Positions 26,679 to 34,472 of a stretch of 34,472 bases of DNA are shown piece after piece (position 1 is the first letter of the stretch; the number at the start of each line of letters is the position of its first letter). This stretch comes from Methylophilaceae bacterium (GTDB lineage: Bacteria > Pseudomonadota > Gammaproteobacteria > Burkholderiales > Methylophilaceae), in NCBI GenBank assembly GCA_009926205.1, contig RFPI01000014.1, positions 1 to 34,472 of the forward strand. The letters run 5' to 3'. The notes under the pieces are model-generated. The model ran no database searches. It was not told the origin of the DNA and saw nothing but the letters and a program-made list of their open reading frames with translations. Made by a program: the position numbers and the translations under genes.

Positions 26679-27332
26679 TTAGCGTAGGCCTTGAATATAA
26701 TCAGCCACTGCTGCCATTTCATCATCACTCAATTTTCTCGCAATCATACGCATCACCTTGGCATTATCATTGGCGCGCTCACCTGCTCGGAAAGCCTTCA
26801 ATTGCGTCAAAGTATATTCAGCGTACTGACCGCCCATGCGTGGGAACTGCGAAGGGATACCGGCACCATTTGCACCATGGCAAGAGGCACAGGCAGGCAC
26901 GCCATTTGCCGCAATACCGCCTTTGTAGATTTTTTCGCCTAAGGATCCTTTGCCGTTACTTTTTGCAGAGCTAGGACGCACTTGCTGTGAAGAGAAATAA
27001 GTGGCGAGCGCAGCCATATCTGCATCAGATAAAGCGGCGGCCATGCCGGACATCACTGCATTTTGACGTTCACCAGATTTGAAATTGGCTAATTGTTTGT
27101 GTAAATACTCTGGATGCTGACCTGCCAACTTGGGATACATGGGTACGGCACTATTACCATCGACGCCATGACAAGCAGCGCAAACGGTATTGACGATTTT
27201 TTCTGCGTTTGGTGGCTCAGGTTGTGCTTCAGCTTTCGCTGGCGCTGCATTGGCAACACCAAAACTAAGCACAGATAGACAAGCGAGGAATACATTGAAC
27301 ACTGCAAGCACCAACAAATTACGCGAATTCAT
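26679..27332 (-). CDS. Dihaem cytochrome c4
   Basis: This is a periplasmic dihaem class I cytochrome that carries electrons from the bc1 complex toward terminal oxidases. Two CXXCH sites are present, CAACH (Cys51, Cys54, His55) and CASCH (Cys148, Cys151, His152). The two halves are homologous, each with a Lys/Arg-rich FKSGERQN or FRAGERAN segment followed by a Met ligand region. A signal peptide (about residues 1-30, ending ANA) leads the protein. I start at the ATG at 27332. The frame continues to a TTG at 27365, but that would spoil the signal peptide. Confidence 0.95.
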   Translation of the reverse strand: MNSRNLLVLAVFNVFLACLSVLSFGVANAAPAKAEAQPEPPNAEKIVNTVCAACHGVDGNSAVPMYPKLAGQHPEYLHKQLANFKSGERQNAVMSGMAAALSDADMAALATYFSSQQVRPSSAKSNGKGSLGEKIYKGGIAANGVPACASCHGANGAGIPSQFPRMGGQYAEYTLTQLKAFRAGERANDNAKVMRMIARKLSDDEMAAVADYIQGLR

Positions 27333-27449
27333 AAGGACAATCCCAAAAATAAAGCCTTGAAACAAGAGAAATATTAACTAGATAAACAACGATATTTTAT
27401 CGAAATTAGCCTAATCGTGGTAGCATTTTTAGCCCTTAAGGAAACCACA

Positions 27450-28085
27450 ATGCCGCTATTCCAAAACGCTCAGTACTATATTTCAGCGCATCACTTATCC
27501 GATTTACCAGTGCCAGAAGGCATAGAGATTGCCTTTGCTGGCCGGTCTAATGCTGGCAAATCGAGTGCCTTGAACACGCTTGCCAACCATAATCGCTTGG
27601 CTTTCGTGAGTAAACAACCAGGCCGCACACAGCTGATCAACTTTTTTGCCTTGGGGCATCAACGTTATTTGGTCGACTTGCCCGGTTATGGCTATGCCAA
27701 AGTGCCTGAGAGCCTCAAACTGCATTGGCAACAAGTATTGTCCAGCTATTTGATGCACCGCCCGACCTTGTATGGTTTGGTGTTGGTGATGGATACCCGT
27801 CACCCGCTCACCAAATTGGATACGCAAATGCTGGACTGGTTCTGTCCCAGCGGCAAACCAGTGCATGTGTTACTCACCAAGTCAGACAAGTTATCCCGTA
27901 ATGCCGCCAATCAAACCTTGCTGGCAGTGCGTAAGCAATTAGACGCTGGCTGGAAAAATTGCACAGTGCAATTATTCTCCAGCCTGAAAAAGCAGGGCGT
28001 GGAAGAAGCAGAAAAGATTATTGGGGCTTGGTTGCAGCAGGCGGCTTCACAAACACCAGATCCCACACCCCATGACCCAAGTTGA
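27450..28085 (+). CDS. engB: Ribosome biogenesis GTPase EngB (YihA/YsxC)
   Basis: EngB is an essential circularly typical TRAFAC GTPase needed for 50S subunit assembly. G1 is [10 protein letters not shown]3 is [10 protein letters not shown] and G4 is LTKSDKL. The ATG at 27450 has an AAGGA site six or seven bases upstream and gives 211 residues. A GTG at 27417 in frame is less likely. The last 68 nt overlap the 3' end of trmB on the other strand. The C-terminus ([11 protein letters not shown]) lies in this overlap and is not conserved. It is divergent from the cytochrome c4 gene with 117 nt between. Confidence 0.97.
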   Translation: MPLFQNAQYYISAHHLSDLPVPEGIEIAFAGRSNAGKSSALNTLANHNRLAFVSKQPGRTQLINFFALGHQRYLVDLPGYGYAKVPESLKLHWQQVLSSYLMHRPTLYGLVLVMDTRHPLTKLDTQMLDWFCPSGKPVHVLLTKSDKLSRNAANQTLLAVRKQLDAGWKNCTVQLFSSLKKQGVEEAEKIIGAWLQQAASQTPDPTPHDPS

Positions 28086-28770
28086 TACCGCGCTGCTCAA
28101 ATTTTGTCATCGGTCGGTAAGCGGGTTTTTCTGCGTACTGTTGCGCTCCCGCTGAATTCACCAAGTGGGCTTGGGCTGACAGCACTTCCATTATCCACTC
28201 GGCGTATTCTTGCCAATCGGTCGCCACATGCAAATATGCCCCCGGTTTTAGACGGCTCACCAACAATTCAACAAATTCCGCTTGTATCAATCTGCGCTTA
28301 TGGTGGCGTTTTTTATGCCATGGATCGGGAAAAAAGATATGCACCCCATCCAAACTATTGGGCGCCATCATATGCTGCAATACCTCCACAGCGTCATGCT
28401 GAATAATGCGAATATTGTCTATGCCTTGCTCCAACATCAGCTTTAACAAGCTGCCGACGCCAGGCGTATGCACTTCCACCGCAATAAAATCTTTCTCTGG
28501 CATGCCAAGAGCAATTTCTGCGGTACTGTTGCCCATGCCAAAGCCAATTTCCAAAATTCGCTCACTGCCGCTACGCTTGAAAGCGGCATCCCAATCCAAC
28601 AGACCCGCTTGATAGGCTTGCACATAGCGCGCTGAGCCTTGTGCGATGGCTCTCTCTTGGCCTTTAGTCAGACGGCCTTGGCGTAGCACAAAGCTACGAA
28701 TACGTCGTTGCCAAGATGAGCCCTCGCTATCTTGTTCAGGATTGGTTTGTTTTGACTCTAATTCACCCAT
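28018..28770 (-). CDS. trmB: tRNA (guanine-N7-)-methyltransferase TrmB
   Basis: TrmB makes m7G46 in tRNA variable loops using SAM. The 250-residue protein has motif [16 protein letters not shown], the conserved catalytic segment [19 protein letters not shown], and the C-terminal [23 protein letters not shown]. The N-terminus ([17 protein letters not shown]) is typical. The last conserved residues (GVWDLVF) lie inside the overlap with engB, so trmB is the gene constrained there. It runs in the same direction as the MidA-family gene upstream, 24 nt apart. Confidence 0.96.
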   Translation of the reverse strand: MGELESKQTNPEQDSEGSSWQRRIRSFVLRQGRLTKGQERAIAQGSARYVQAYQAGLLDWDAAFKRSGSERILEIGFGMGNSTAEIALGMPEKDFIAVEVHTPGVGSLLKLMLEQGIDNIRIIQHDAVEVLQHMMAPNSLDGVHIFFPDPWHKKRHHKRRLIQAEFVELLVSRLKPGAYLHVATDWQEYAEWIMEVLSAQAHLVNSAGAQQYAEKPAYRPMTKFEQRGINLGHGVWDLVFVKPPAATKPQ

Positions 28771-28794
28771 AAATACTCTTTTTTAAATGTGGCT

Positions 28795-29991
28795 TCACAG
28801 CCTGAAACTTTGATCACCGCTTTGGAAGCCCCGATAATCTGGGATATCGATGCCTTTTTCAAAGGCAATCACTTTGAATAGCTCGCCCATTTCAGCAGGC
28901 GACAATAGTGTTTGTACCGCCGCCGTTTGACGCAGATGCGTCTTGCTATCCGTCTCGCTCTGTTCAGCCAAGGTATCCAATATGCCGCAGTTAAGCAGGA
29001 AATTGGCTTGAGGCAAATACCCCACTAGTTGCATAGACGCATCACAGGCTGCTTGCGCAATGGCAGTGAAATTCACATGCGCGGTGATATCTTGCAAGCC
29101 TGGATAATAAAACGGATCGTGATGGGCATAATGGCGATAGTGGCACATCAAAGTACCTTCATGTCGTTGCGCATGATAATAGGTCGCCGCATCAAATCCA
29201 TAATCAATCAATAGGACAAAACCTTGTTGCAAGCAATCCGCCAAGCTCTGTACCAAAGCCTGTGCATTAGCGCATGTCTCAATGATATAACCTGCGGGCA
29301 ATTGGAATTGCTGTTGTATTGCGCAGGGCAAAGCATGGGCCTGTGACTCAACTTGCTCGCTTATCAGCATATTTTGATTCGCGTCTAGCGTGACGCCTAG
29401 TTCATGGCAAGCATGCGCGCCTACACGGAATTGCTTAATCGGCAGCGCATCTAATACTTCATTCGCTAAGATGACACCATGCCAAGTCTGCGGCAATCGC
29501 TCAAGCCAATGAATCTGCCCATACAGCTCAGGCGGCAATAGAGCAGATAAGGTCTGCTGTTGCACTTCACGCAAGTGCGCACTCACCTCCAAGATATAAT
29601 AGGCTGGCAATCCTGAGGCAGAATCCGCCAGTCCAGCCTGTTGCAAGGCCAATAAAATTTGCGCCGCCAACTTGCCCTGACCGGCACCCAGCTCAAGTAT
29701 TGCTGGTGTATTTTCAGCAAACTGGGCACACTGCAGAACCTGCAAAATAGGCTGCGCTAAACAGCGTCCAAACAAGTCGGACAGTTCAGGGGCGGTAACA
29801 AAATCACCCACGGCGCCGAACTTTTTAGCCCCAGCGCTGTAATAACCAAGTCCAGGTTGATATAAAGCCATATGCATATATTGGTCGAATGGAATCCAGC
29901 CACCCGCCTGTTGGATGGTGTCTCGAATCACACTGGAAAGTGATTGGCTGTGCTCTACAGCAGCCGCTGAGGGTGAAGGTAATGCATGCAT
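28795..29991 (-). CDS. MidA/NDUFAF7-family SAM-dependent methyltransferase (DUF185)
   Basis: This is a class I methyltransferase of the MidA/NDUFAF7 family. The mitochondrial member methylates an arginine of complex I subunit NDUFS2. The bacterial target is not established. The 398-residue protein has the family start GGWIPFDQYMHMALYQPGLGYYSAGAKKFGAVGDFVTAPELS, the SAM motif ILELGAGQGKLA, and ANEVLDALPIKQF. A link to respiratory complex I is an inference from the family. No ribosome site is visible. A -10-like TATAAT ends 8 nt before the ATG, suggesting a near-leaderless mRNA. Confidence 0.9.
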   Translation of the reverse strand: MHALPSPSAAAVEHSQSLSSVIRDTIQQAGGWIPFDQYMHMALYQPGLGYYSAGAKKFGAVGDFVTAPELSDLFGRCLAQPILQVLQCAQFAENTPAILELGAGQGKLAAQILLALQQAGLADSASGLPAYYILEVSAHLREVQQQTLSALLPPELYGQIHWLERLPQTWHGVILANEVLDALPIKQFRVGAHACHELGVTLDANQNMLISEQVESQAHALPCAIQQQFQLPAGYIIETCANAQALVQSLADCLQQGFVLLIDYGFDAATYYHAQRHEGTLMCHYRHYAHHDPFYYPGLQDITAHVNFTAIAQAACDASMQLVGYLPQANFLLNCGILDTLAEQSETDSKTHLRQTAAVQTLLSPAEMGELFKVIAFEKGIDIPDYRGFQSGDQSFRL

Positions 29992-29999
29992 AACGCGGC

Positions 30000-30022
30000 A
30001 TTATAAAGCCATGACTTATAAT
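30000..30022. promoter_or_regulatory. Inverted repeat carrying mirrored -10 elements between divergent genes
   Basis: ATTATAA (30000-30006) and TTATAAT (30016-30022) are perfect inverted 7-mers. The left arm reads TATAAT on the minus strand, 8 nt before the MidA-family ATG. The right arm reads TATAAT on the plus strand, 27 nt before the GTG of the SDR gene. Neither has a good -35. If both are used, the two polymerases would compete. Confidence 0.45.
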
Positions 30023-30049
30023 AGCCAGCTAATTGAAAAGGATAATGAC

Positions 30050-30796
30050 GTGGAACTCAACAACAAAGTCGTGCTGATTACAGGAGGAGCCAAACGGGTA
30101 GGCGCCTCTATTTGCCGCCTACTGCATAGTGCTGGCGCAAATGTCATGATTCACTACCGTCAATCCAAAAGCGAAGCGGAGCAGCTTGCCGCCGAGTTAA
30201 ATCAACAACGCCCGAACTCAGCCGCGATCATCTGCGCAGATTTAAATCAAATCGAAGAAGTAACAACATTGGCCAGCGGAACGCTAAAACATTTTGGTCA
30301 GGTCGATGTGCTCATCAATAATGCATCAAGTTATTATGCCACCAAGTTAGGTGAAATAGATGAGCAAGCTTGGCAAGAATTGATGGGCTCGAATCTCAAA
30401 GCCCCCTTATTTTTAGCGCAGGCACTGGCCGACGAGCTGCGCAAGCGTCGTGGTTGCATCATCAATATTGCCGATATGCACGTAGAAAAACCCAAGAAAA
30501 ATTATATTGTGTACAGCCTCGCCAAAGCTGGCTTAATTACTTTGACCAAGTCACTGGCGCGCGAGCTCGCACCACAGGTAAGAGTGAATACCGTGGCGCC
30601 GGGCCCGATTATGTGGCCGGAAAATAATCCTGATTTTGATGCCAACTACAAGCAAAAAGTGATTTCTGAAACACTATTGAATACAATAGGCGCGCCAGAG
30701 GATATCGCCAAAGCGGTTAAATTCCTGATTTGCGATGCCCCATTTATTACTGGTCAGCTGATTCCTGTGGACGGCGGCCGCTCATTGAATATATAA
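30050..30796 (+). CDS. Pteridine reductase-like short-chain dehydrogenase (PTR1/FolM type)
   Basis: This is an SDR-family NADPH-dependent reductase. Its cofactor loop is TGGAKRVG, the TGxxxRxG variant typical of pteridine reductases such as Leishmania PTR1, rather than TGxxxGxG. The usual catalytic Ser is replaced by Asp (NIADMHV), exactly 13 residues before the Tyr of YSLAK, the PTR1 spacing. It probably reduces dihydropteridines. The GTG at 30050 has an AAGGA site and gives [13 protein letters not shown]. An ATG at 30011 would add 13 unconserved residues and has no ribosome site. It ends 2 nt before ttcA. Confidence 0.88.
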   Translation: MELNNKVVLITGGAKRVGASICRLLHSAGANVMIHYRQSKSEAEQLAAELNQQRPNSAAIICADLNQIEEVTTLASGTLKHFGQVDVLINNASSYYATKLGEIDEQAWQELMGSNLKAPLFLAQALADELRKRRGCIINIADMHVEKPKKNYIVYSLAKAGLITLTKSLARELAPQVRVNTVAPGPIMWPENNPDFDANYKQKVISETLLNTIGAPEDIAKAVKFLICDAPFITGQLIPVDGGRSLNI

Positions 30797-30798
30797 GT

Positions 30799-31716
30799 AT
30801 GATTAAACATTTACCTGACAACCCATCGAGCAATTTTATACGCCTGCGTAACAGCCTAATTACCGCCACCGGTAAAGCCATAGGCGATTACAACATGATA
30901 GAAGACGGCGATACCGTGCTGGTGTGCATGAGTGGAGGTAAAGATTCGCATACTTTGCTGATGATGTTATTGGCACTACAGCAACGCGCTCCGGTCAATT
31001 TCCGCCTGATCGCCATGAACCTAGATCAGAAGCAACCGGGATTTCCCGCAGACGTATTGCCGCGCTATTTTGAACAACTAGGTGTCGAATATCGTGTGGT
31101 AGAGGCCGACACCTACTCTATCGTGAAAGAAAAAATACCCGAAGGCAAAACCACTTGTGCATTATGCTCAAGATTGCGCCGTGGGATTATTTATAAAGTT
31201 GCCAGCGAATTGGGTGCTAACAAAATTGCACTAGGTCATCACCGCGATGACATCGTTGAGACGCTATTTTTGAATTTATTTTTCAGCGCCAGCATGAAGT
31301 CTATGCCGCCCAAGCTAGCCACCAATAACCAGCAACATATCGTGATTCGTCCATTGGCGTATTGCACAGAAAAAGATATCGCTGCCTACGCCAGACAAAT
31401 GCAATTCCCCATTATTCCTTGTGACTTATGCGGATCACAACCCAATTTGCAAAGACAAAAAGTGAAACTGATGCTGCAAGATTGGGAGCGCGAGCAACCC
31501 GGCAGAATCAATAATATTTTCCGCTCTATTTGTAATGTAGATGTCGCAAGACTAGGGGATACTCGTTTGTATGATTTTAAAAATTTGAGCCAAGCTAAAG
31601 CGGAAGACGAAGACCATCTATTCGACACCGCCGAAGAAAATGATCAGATTAATGCCGTGCTCAACCTGATTAAATCCGAAGGTAGTCGGATTGAATTTGT
31701 AAGAAATACCAAATAA
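30799..31716 (+). CDS. ttcA: tRNA 2-thiocytidine biosynthesis protein TtcA
   Basis: TtcA thiolates C32 of certain tRNAs, using ATP and a 4Fe-4S cluster. The 305-residue protein has the PP-loop [11 protein letters not shown] (residues 44-54). Cluster cysteines occur in CALC (Cys120, Cys123), and a further CxxC (PCDLCGSQ) is near residue 210. The [16 protein letters not shown] segment is also typical. The ATG at 30799 gives the family N-terminus ([20 protein letters not shown]). The longer frame to 30730 lies within the SDR gene. The two-base gap to the SDR gene implies one transcript. Confidence 0.97.
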   Translation: MIKHLPDNPSSNFIRLRNSLITATGKAIGDYNMIEDGDTVLVCMSGGKDSHTLLMMLLALQQRAPVNFRLIAMNLDQKQPGFPADVLPRYFEQLGVEYRVVEADTYSIVKEKIPEGKTTCALCSRLRRGIIYKVASELGANKIALGHHRDDIVETLFLNLFFSASMKSMPPKLATNNQQHIVIRPLAYCTEKDIAAYARQMQFPIIPCDLCGSQPNLQRQKVKLMLQDWEREQPGRINNIFRSICNVDVARLGDTRLYDFKNLSQAKAEDEDHLFDTAEENDQINAVLNLIKSEGSRIEFVRNTK

Positions 31717-31758
31717 GCTAAAAAAGCAGCTAAAAAATAAAGATTTATGCAAGCCGCC

Positions 31759-31787
31759 TTGTAACTCCGCGTGTTTGCTTTTATTAT
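31759..31787 (+). promoter_or_regulatory. Probable sigma-70 promoter for topA
   Basis: The -35 TTGTAA (31759-31764, four of six matches) and the -10 TATTAT (31782-31787, five of six) are separated by 17 nt in the 138-nt gap between ttcA and topA. Transcription would start near 31794, about 60 nt before the topA ATG. Upstream the gap also has two copies of AGCTAAAAAA, of unknown meaning. Confidence 0.6.
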
Positions 31788-31854
31788 CAGCGACATTTAA
31801 CCGCAGCCTTTGCCTAAATCTGCACTTGAAAACTCGGACAACAAGCCTAACCCA

Positions 31855-34443
31855 ATGACAAAATTATTGATTGTAGAATCACCTTCGAAAGCCAAAACAC
31901 TAGAAAAATATCTAGGCAAAGATTTTAAGGTACTCGCTTCCTACGGACATATCCGTGACCTCATTCCGAAAACTGGTGCAGTCGATGTAGACCATCAATT
32001 CGCCATGAAGTACGACATCATTGATCGTAACGCCAAGCATGTAGATAGCATCACCAAAGCGGTCAGAGCCTCTGACGCTGTGTATCTCGCGACCGACCCG
32101 GACCGTGAAGGTGAGGCGATTTCTTGGCACATTCTTGAAATTCTCAAAAGCAAACAACTGACCTCCGACAAGCTGATCAAGCGTGTGGTGTTTAACGAAA
32201 TTACCAAAACTGCGGTGCAACATGCGATTGAACATCCGCGCGATATCTCCATGTCCTTGGTCAATGCGCAGCAAGCGAGACGCGCCTTGGACTACTTGGT
32301 GGGCTTCAATTTATCGCCGCTATTGTGGAAGAAGATTCGCCGTGGACTGTCTGCCGGTCGCGTACAAAGCCCTGCTTTACGATTAATCGTCGAGCGCGAG
32401 CTTGAGATCGAAGCGTTTAAGAGCCAAGAGTATTGGTCTATACACCTACACAGTCACAAGCATCAACATAGCTTTGCCGCCAAATTGATTCAGTTGGATG
32501 GTAAAAAAGTCGAGCAATTTACCGTCACCAATCAAGCGCAAGAGCAAGAAGTGGTGGGCAAATTGATTCTGCAAAGTGCCGGTAAAACGACGGTACAACG
32601 CGTTGAAAAGAAACAGCGCAGCCGTAATCCAGCGCCACCGTTTACCACCTCGACCTTGCAACAAGAGGCCGTGCGCAAGCTAGGGTTTACTACCAGCCGC
32701 ACCATGCGTATTGCACAGCAACTGTATGAAGGGATTAATATTGGTTCTGGTGCGGTAGGTCTGATTACTTATATGCGTACCGATTCATTCAGTTTGGCCA
32801 ATGAAGCCGTCGCACAAATTCGTGATTACATCAAAAAGAATTACGACGCAGATTATTTGCCCAACAGTCCGATTTTTTACAAAACCAAATCCAAAAGTGC
32901 CCAAGAAGCGCACGAGGCGATACGCCCCACCGATATCAATGTGGCCCCAGCCAGCATTCGTCAGTACCTCAGCGATGAGCAATACAAACTGTATGAAATG
33001 ATTTGGAAACGCGCCCTCGCCTGTCAAATGACCCCTGCCAAGTTTGACGCGGTCACGGTGGATTTGAGTGTTGGCCAAGACGAAGCCAATCTATTCCGTG
33101 CCACTGGGCAAACCATGATATTCCCCGGCTTTATAGCCGTGTATAGCGAAGGGGTGGATGACAGCGAGGAAGAAGAAGATAAGAAGCTGCCCATTTTGCA
33201 TACCGCCGAAGTGCTTGAAGTCGAAAAGATATTTGGCGAGCAACACTTCACCGAACCACCTCCACGTTATAGCGAGGCGAGTTTGGTGAAAGCATTAGAA
33301 GAATATGGCATTGGACGTCCATCGACCTACGCCAGCATCATCTCCACCTTGCAAGATCGCGAATATGTCTCGATAGACAAAAAACGCTTTATTCCTACCG
33401 ATGTGGGCCGAGTGGTCAACCGATTCCTGACCGACCACTTTAATCGCTATGTCGATTACGACTTCACTGCCAACTTAGAAAATCAGTTGGATGATATTGC
33501 CGAAGGCGAACAAGAGTGGGTCCCCGTGTTGCAAAATTTCTGGGATGACCTAAGTAAAAATATTGAAAGCAAAAAAGATGTCGAGCGTCCTGGTACAGAA
33601 GTACTGGATGAGCAATGTCCAAAATGCGGTCGCCCCTTGTCCAAACAGCTCAGTCGTTATGGCAGCTTTATTGGCTGTACCGGATACAACGAGACGCCCA
33701 AATGTGATTACAAACGCAGCTTAAACGGCGCAGAAAATACTGCCAGTGAGCCAACAGTGATTGGCGAAGACCCTGCCAGCAAACTGCCTATCTTGTTGAT
33801 GAATGGTCCCTATGGCCCTTATTTGCAACTGGGTCAGGCAGAAGCCGACAGCAAAAAGAAACCCAAGCGCGTCAGCATTCCAAAAGAAATTAACCCAAGC
33901 ACGGTCAATTTAGAAATCGCGCAACAGTTATTAGCATTGCCTCGAGATCTGGGTGCCCATCCCACCACAGGCAAAAAAATCGTCGCCAATATTGGACGCT
34001 TTGGCCCATATGTCAATCACGATGGAAAATTCAAATCCATTCCTAAGACGGATAGCGTATTTGATATTACCCCAGAGCGTGCAGTAGAAATTCTCGCCCA
34101 AGCCAATGCAGGGCCAACGCCATTGCGCGAACTTGGTGAACATCCTACAGCAGGAGGCAATGTCGCTATTTATTCCGGTCGTTTTGGTCCCTATGTGCAA
34201 CATGGCGAGATACGCGCCACCTTGCCTAAGAGCCAAGGTCCAGAAGATATCAGCATGGAACAAGCGGTGGAATTGATTGCAGAAAAAGCCGCCAAAGGCC
34301 CAAGCAAAAAGGTAAGTGCTAGAAAATCTAGCGCGAGCAAGTCGAGTGCAGGAAAAGTAGCCGCGAGTAAAACCACGGCCAAGAAAACTGCCGCCAAAAA
34401 ACCGGCTGCTAAAAAAGCCAGCGTAAAAAAATCTAGCTCATAA
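31855..34443 (+). CDS. topA: DNA topoisomerase I (type IA)
   Basis: TopA relaxes negative supercoils by passing one strand through a transient break. The Toprim domain begins LLIVESPSKAKTLEKYLG and holds the acidic DPDREGE (near residue 80). The active-site Tyr is in ITYMRTDS (near 306). One four-Cys zinc ribbon follows (CPKCG...CTGY...CDY, about 586-615). Then come repeats containing GPYGPYLQLG and two GRFGPYV copies, and a Lys/Ala/Ser tail of about 45 residues. I use the ATG at 31855. A TTG at 31810 is in frame but adds unconserved residues. The length is 862, the usual range. Confidence 0.97.
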   Translation: MTKLLIVESPSKAKTLEKYLGKDFKVLASYGHIRDLIPKTGAVDVDHQFAMKYDIIDRNAKHVDSITKAVRASDAVYLATDPDREGEAISWHILEILKSKQLTSDKLIKRVVFNEITKTAVQHAIEHPRDISMSLVNAQQARRALDYLVGFNLSPLLWKKIRRGLSAGRVQSPALRLIVERELEIEAFKSQEYWSIHLHSHKHQHSFAAKLIQLDGKKVEQFTVTNQAQEQEVVGKLILQSAGKTTVQRVEKKQRSRNPAPPFTTSTLQQEAVRKLGFTTSRTMRIAQQLYEGINIGSGAVGLITYMRTDSFSLANEAVAQIRDYIKKNYDADYLPNSPIFYKTKSKSAQEAHEAIRPTDINVAPASIRQYLSDEQYKLYEMIWKRALACQMTPAKFDAVTVDLSVGQDEANLFRATGQTMIFPGFIAVYSEGVDDSEEEEDKKLPILHTAEVLEVEKIFGEQHFTEPPPRYSEASLVKALEEYGIGRPSTYASIISTLQDREYVSIDKKRFIPTDVGRVVNRFLTDHFNRYVDYDFTANLENQLDDIAEGEQEWVPVLQNFWDDLSKNIESKKDVERPGTEVLDEQCPKCGRPLSKQLSRYGSFIGCTGYNETPKCDYKRSLNGAENTASEPTVIGEDPASKLPILLMNGPYGPYLQLGQAEADSKKKPKRVSIPKEINPSTVNLEIAQQLLALPRDLGAHPTTGKKIVANIGRFGPYVNHDGKFKSIPKTDSVFDITPERAVEILAQANAGPTPLRELGEHPTAGGNVAIYSGRFGPYVQHGEIRATLPKSQGPEDISMEQAVELIAEKAAKGPSKKVSARKSSASKSSAGKVAASKTTAKKTAAKKPAAKKASVKKSSS

Positions 34444-34450
34444 TGACAAT

Positions 34451-34472
34451 AAAAAAGCGGCCTAGGCCGCTT
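34451..34472 (+). terminator. Intrinsic terminator after topA (cut by window edge)
   Basis: AAGCGGCCTAGGCCGCTT is a perfect 18-bp palindrome beginning 11 nt after the topA stop. It is preceded by AAAA and ends exactly at the window edge with TT. The T-tract on the plus strand lies beyond the window. The A-run on the left would give a T-run on the minus strand, so it may be bidirectional. Confidence 0.8.

Overview
This window looks like conserved core chromosome of a betaproteobacterium in the methylotrophic family Methylophilaceae (Methylotenera/Methylophilus-like). Two things point there. The gene order (tRNA/tuf, ssp, cytochrome bc1, HtrA protease, Tat, his, murA, mla, Ccs system II) is a typical betaproteobacterial backbone. 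A gene for 3-hexulose-6-phosphate synthase, the formaldehyde-fixing enzyme of the ribulose monophosphate (RuMP) cycle, also sits inside the histidine cluster. The genus is inferred, not demonstrated.

Layout. Positions 1-730 (minus strand) hold the 5' end of tuf preceded by tRNA-Thr(GGT), tRNA-Gly(TCC), tRNA-Tyr(GTA) and tRNA-Thr(TGT), the same order as the E. coli thrU-tyrU-glyT-thrT-tufB operon. Positions 746-4438 carry sspB, sspA and the cytochrome bc1 operon petABC (all minus). A Nif3-family gene (minus) and a DegS-type protease (plus) diverge from a 13-nt gap at 5324-5336. Positions 6486-8375 hold tatC, tatB, tatA and a HIT-family gene. Positions 8395-15847 hold the histidine genes hisG-D-C-[hps]-B-H-A-F-I-E, read leftward. 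Further upstream on the same strand are murA, a CGFS glutaredoxin, a BolA-family gene, a YadGH-type ABC exporter and the complete mlaFEDCB lipid-transport operon (to 22406). Then come a stand-alone pseudopilin-like gene, the cytochrome c maturation pair ccsB/resB and a dihaem cytochrome c4 (to 27332). The right end has engB (plus), trmB and a MidA-family methyltransferase (minus), then a pteridine reductase-like SDR, ttcA and topA (plus).

How the genes fit together. Rieske protein export requires Tat, and cytochromes c1 and c4 require the Ccs system, so three clusters serve one respiratory chain. The glutaredoxin and BolA-family genes form a likely Fe-S trafficking pair. The Mla genes keep outer-membrane lipid asymmetry, and MurA starts peptidoglycan synthesis.

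No phage, IS element, CRISPR array or defence island is visible, and I see no wholly new system. The most unusual points are: a TatA with a 90-residue Lys/Ala/Pro tail, with smaller Lys-rich tails on TatB and TopA; an hps gene with its own near-consensus promoter, strong ribosome site and intrinsic terminator inside the his cluster, encoding an enzyme with a Gly-linker plus amphipathic C-terminal tail; mirrored -10 elements that may give a nearly leaderless MidA-family mRNA; and a 68-nt convergent coding overlap between engB and trmB.
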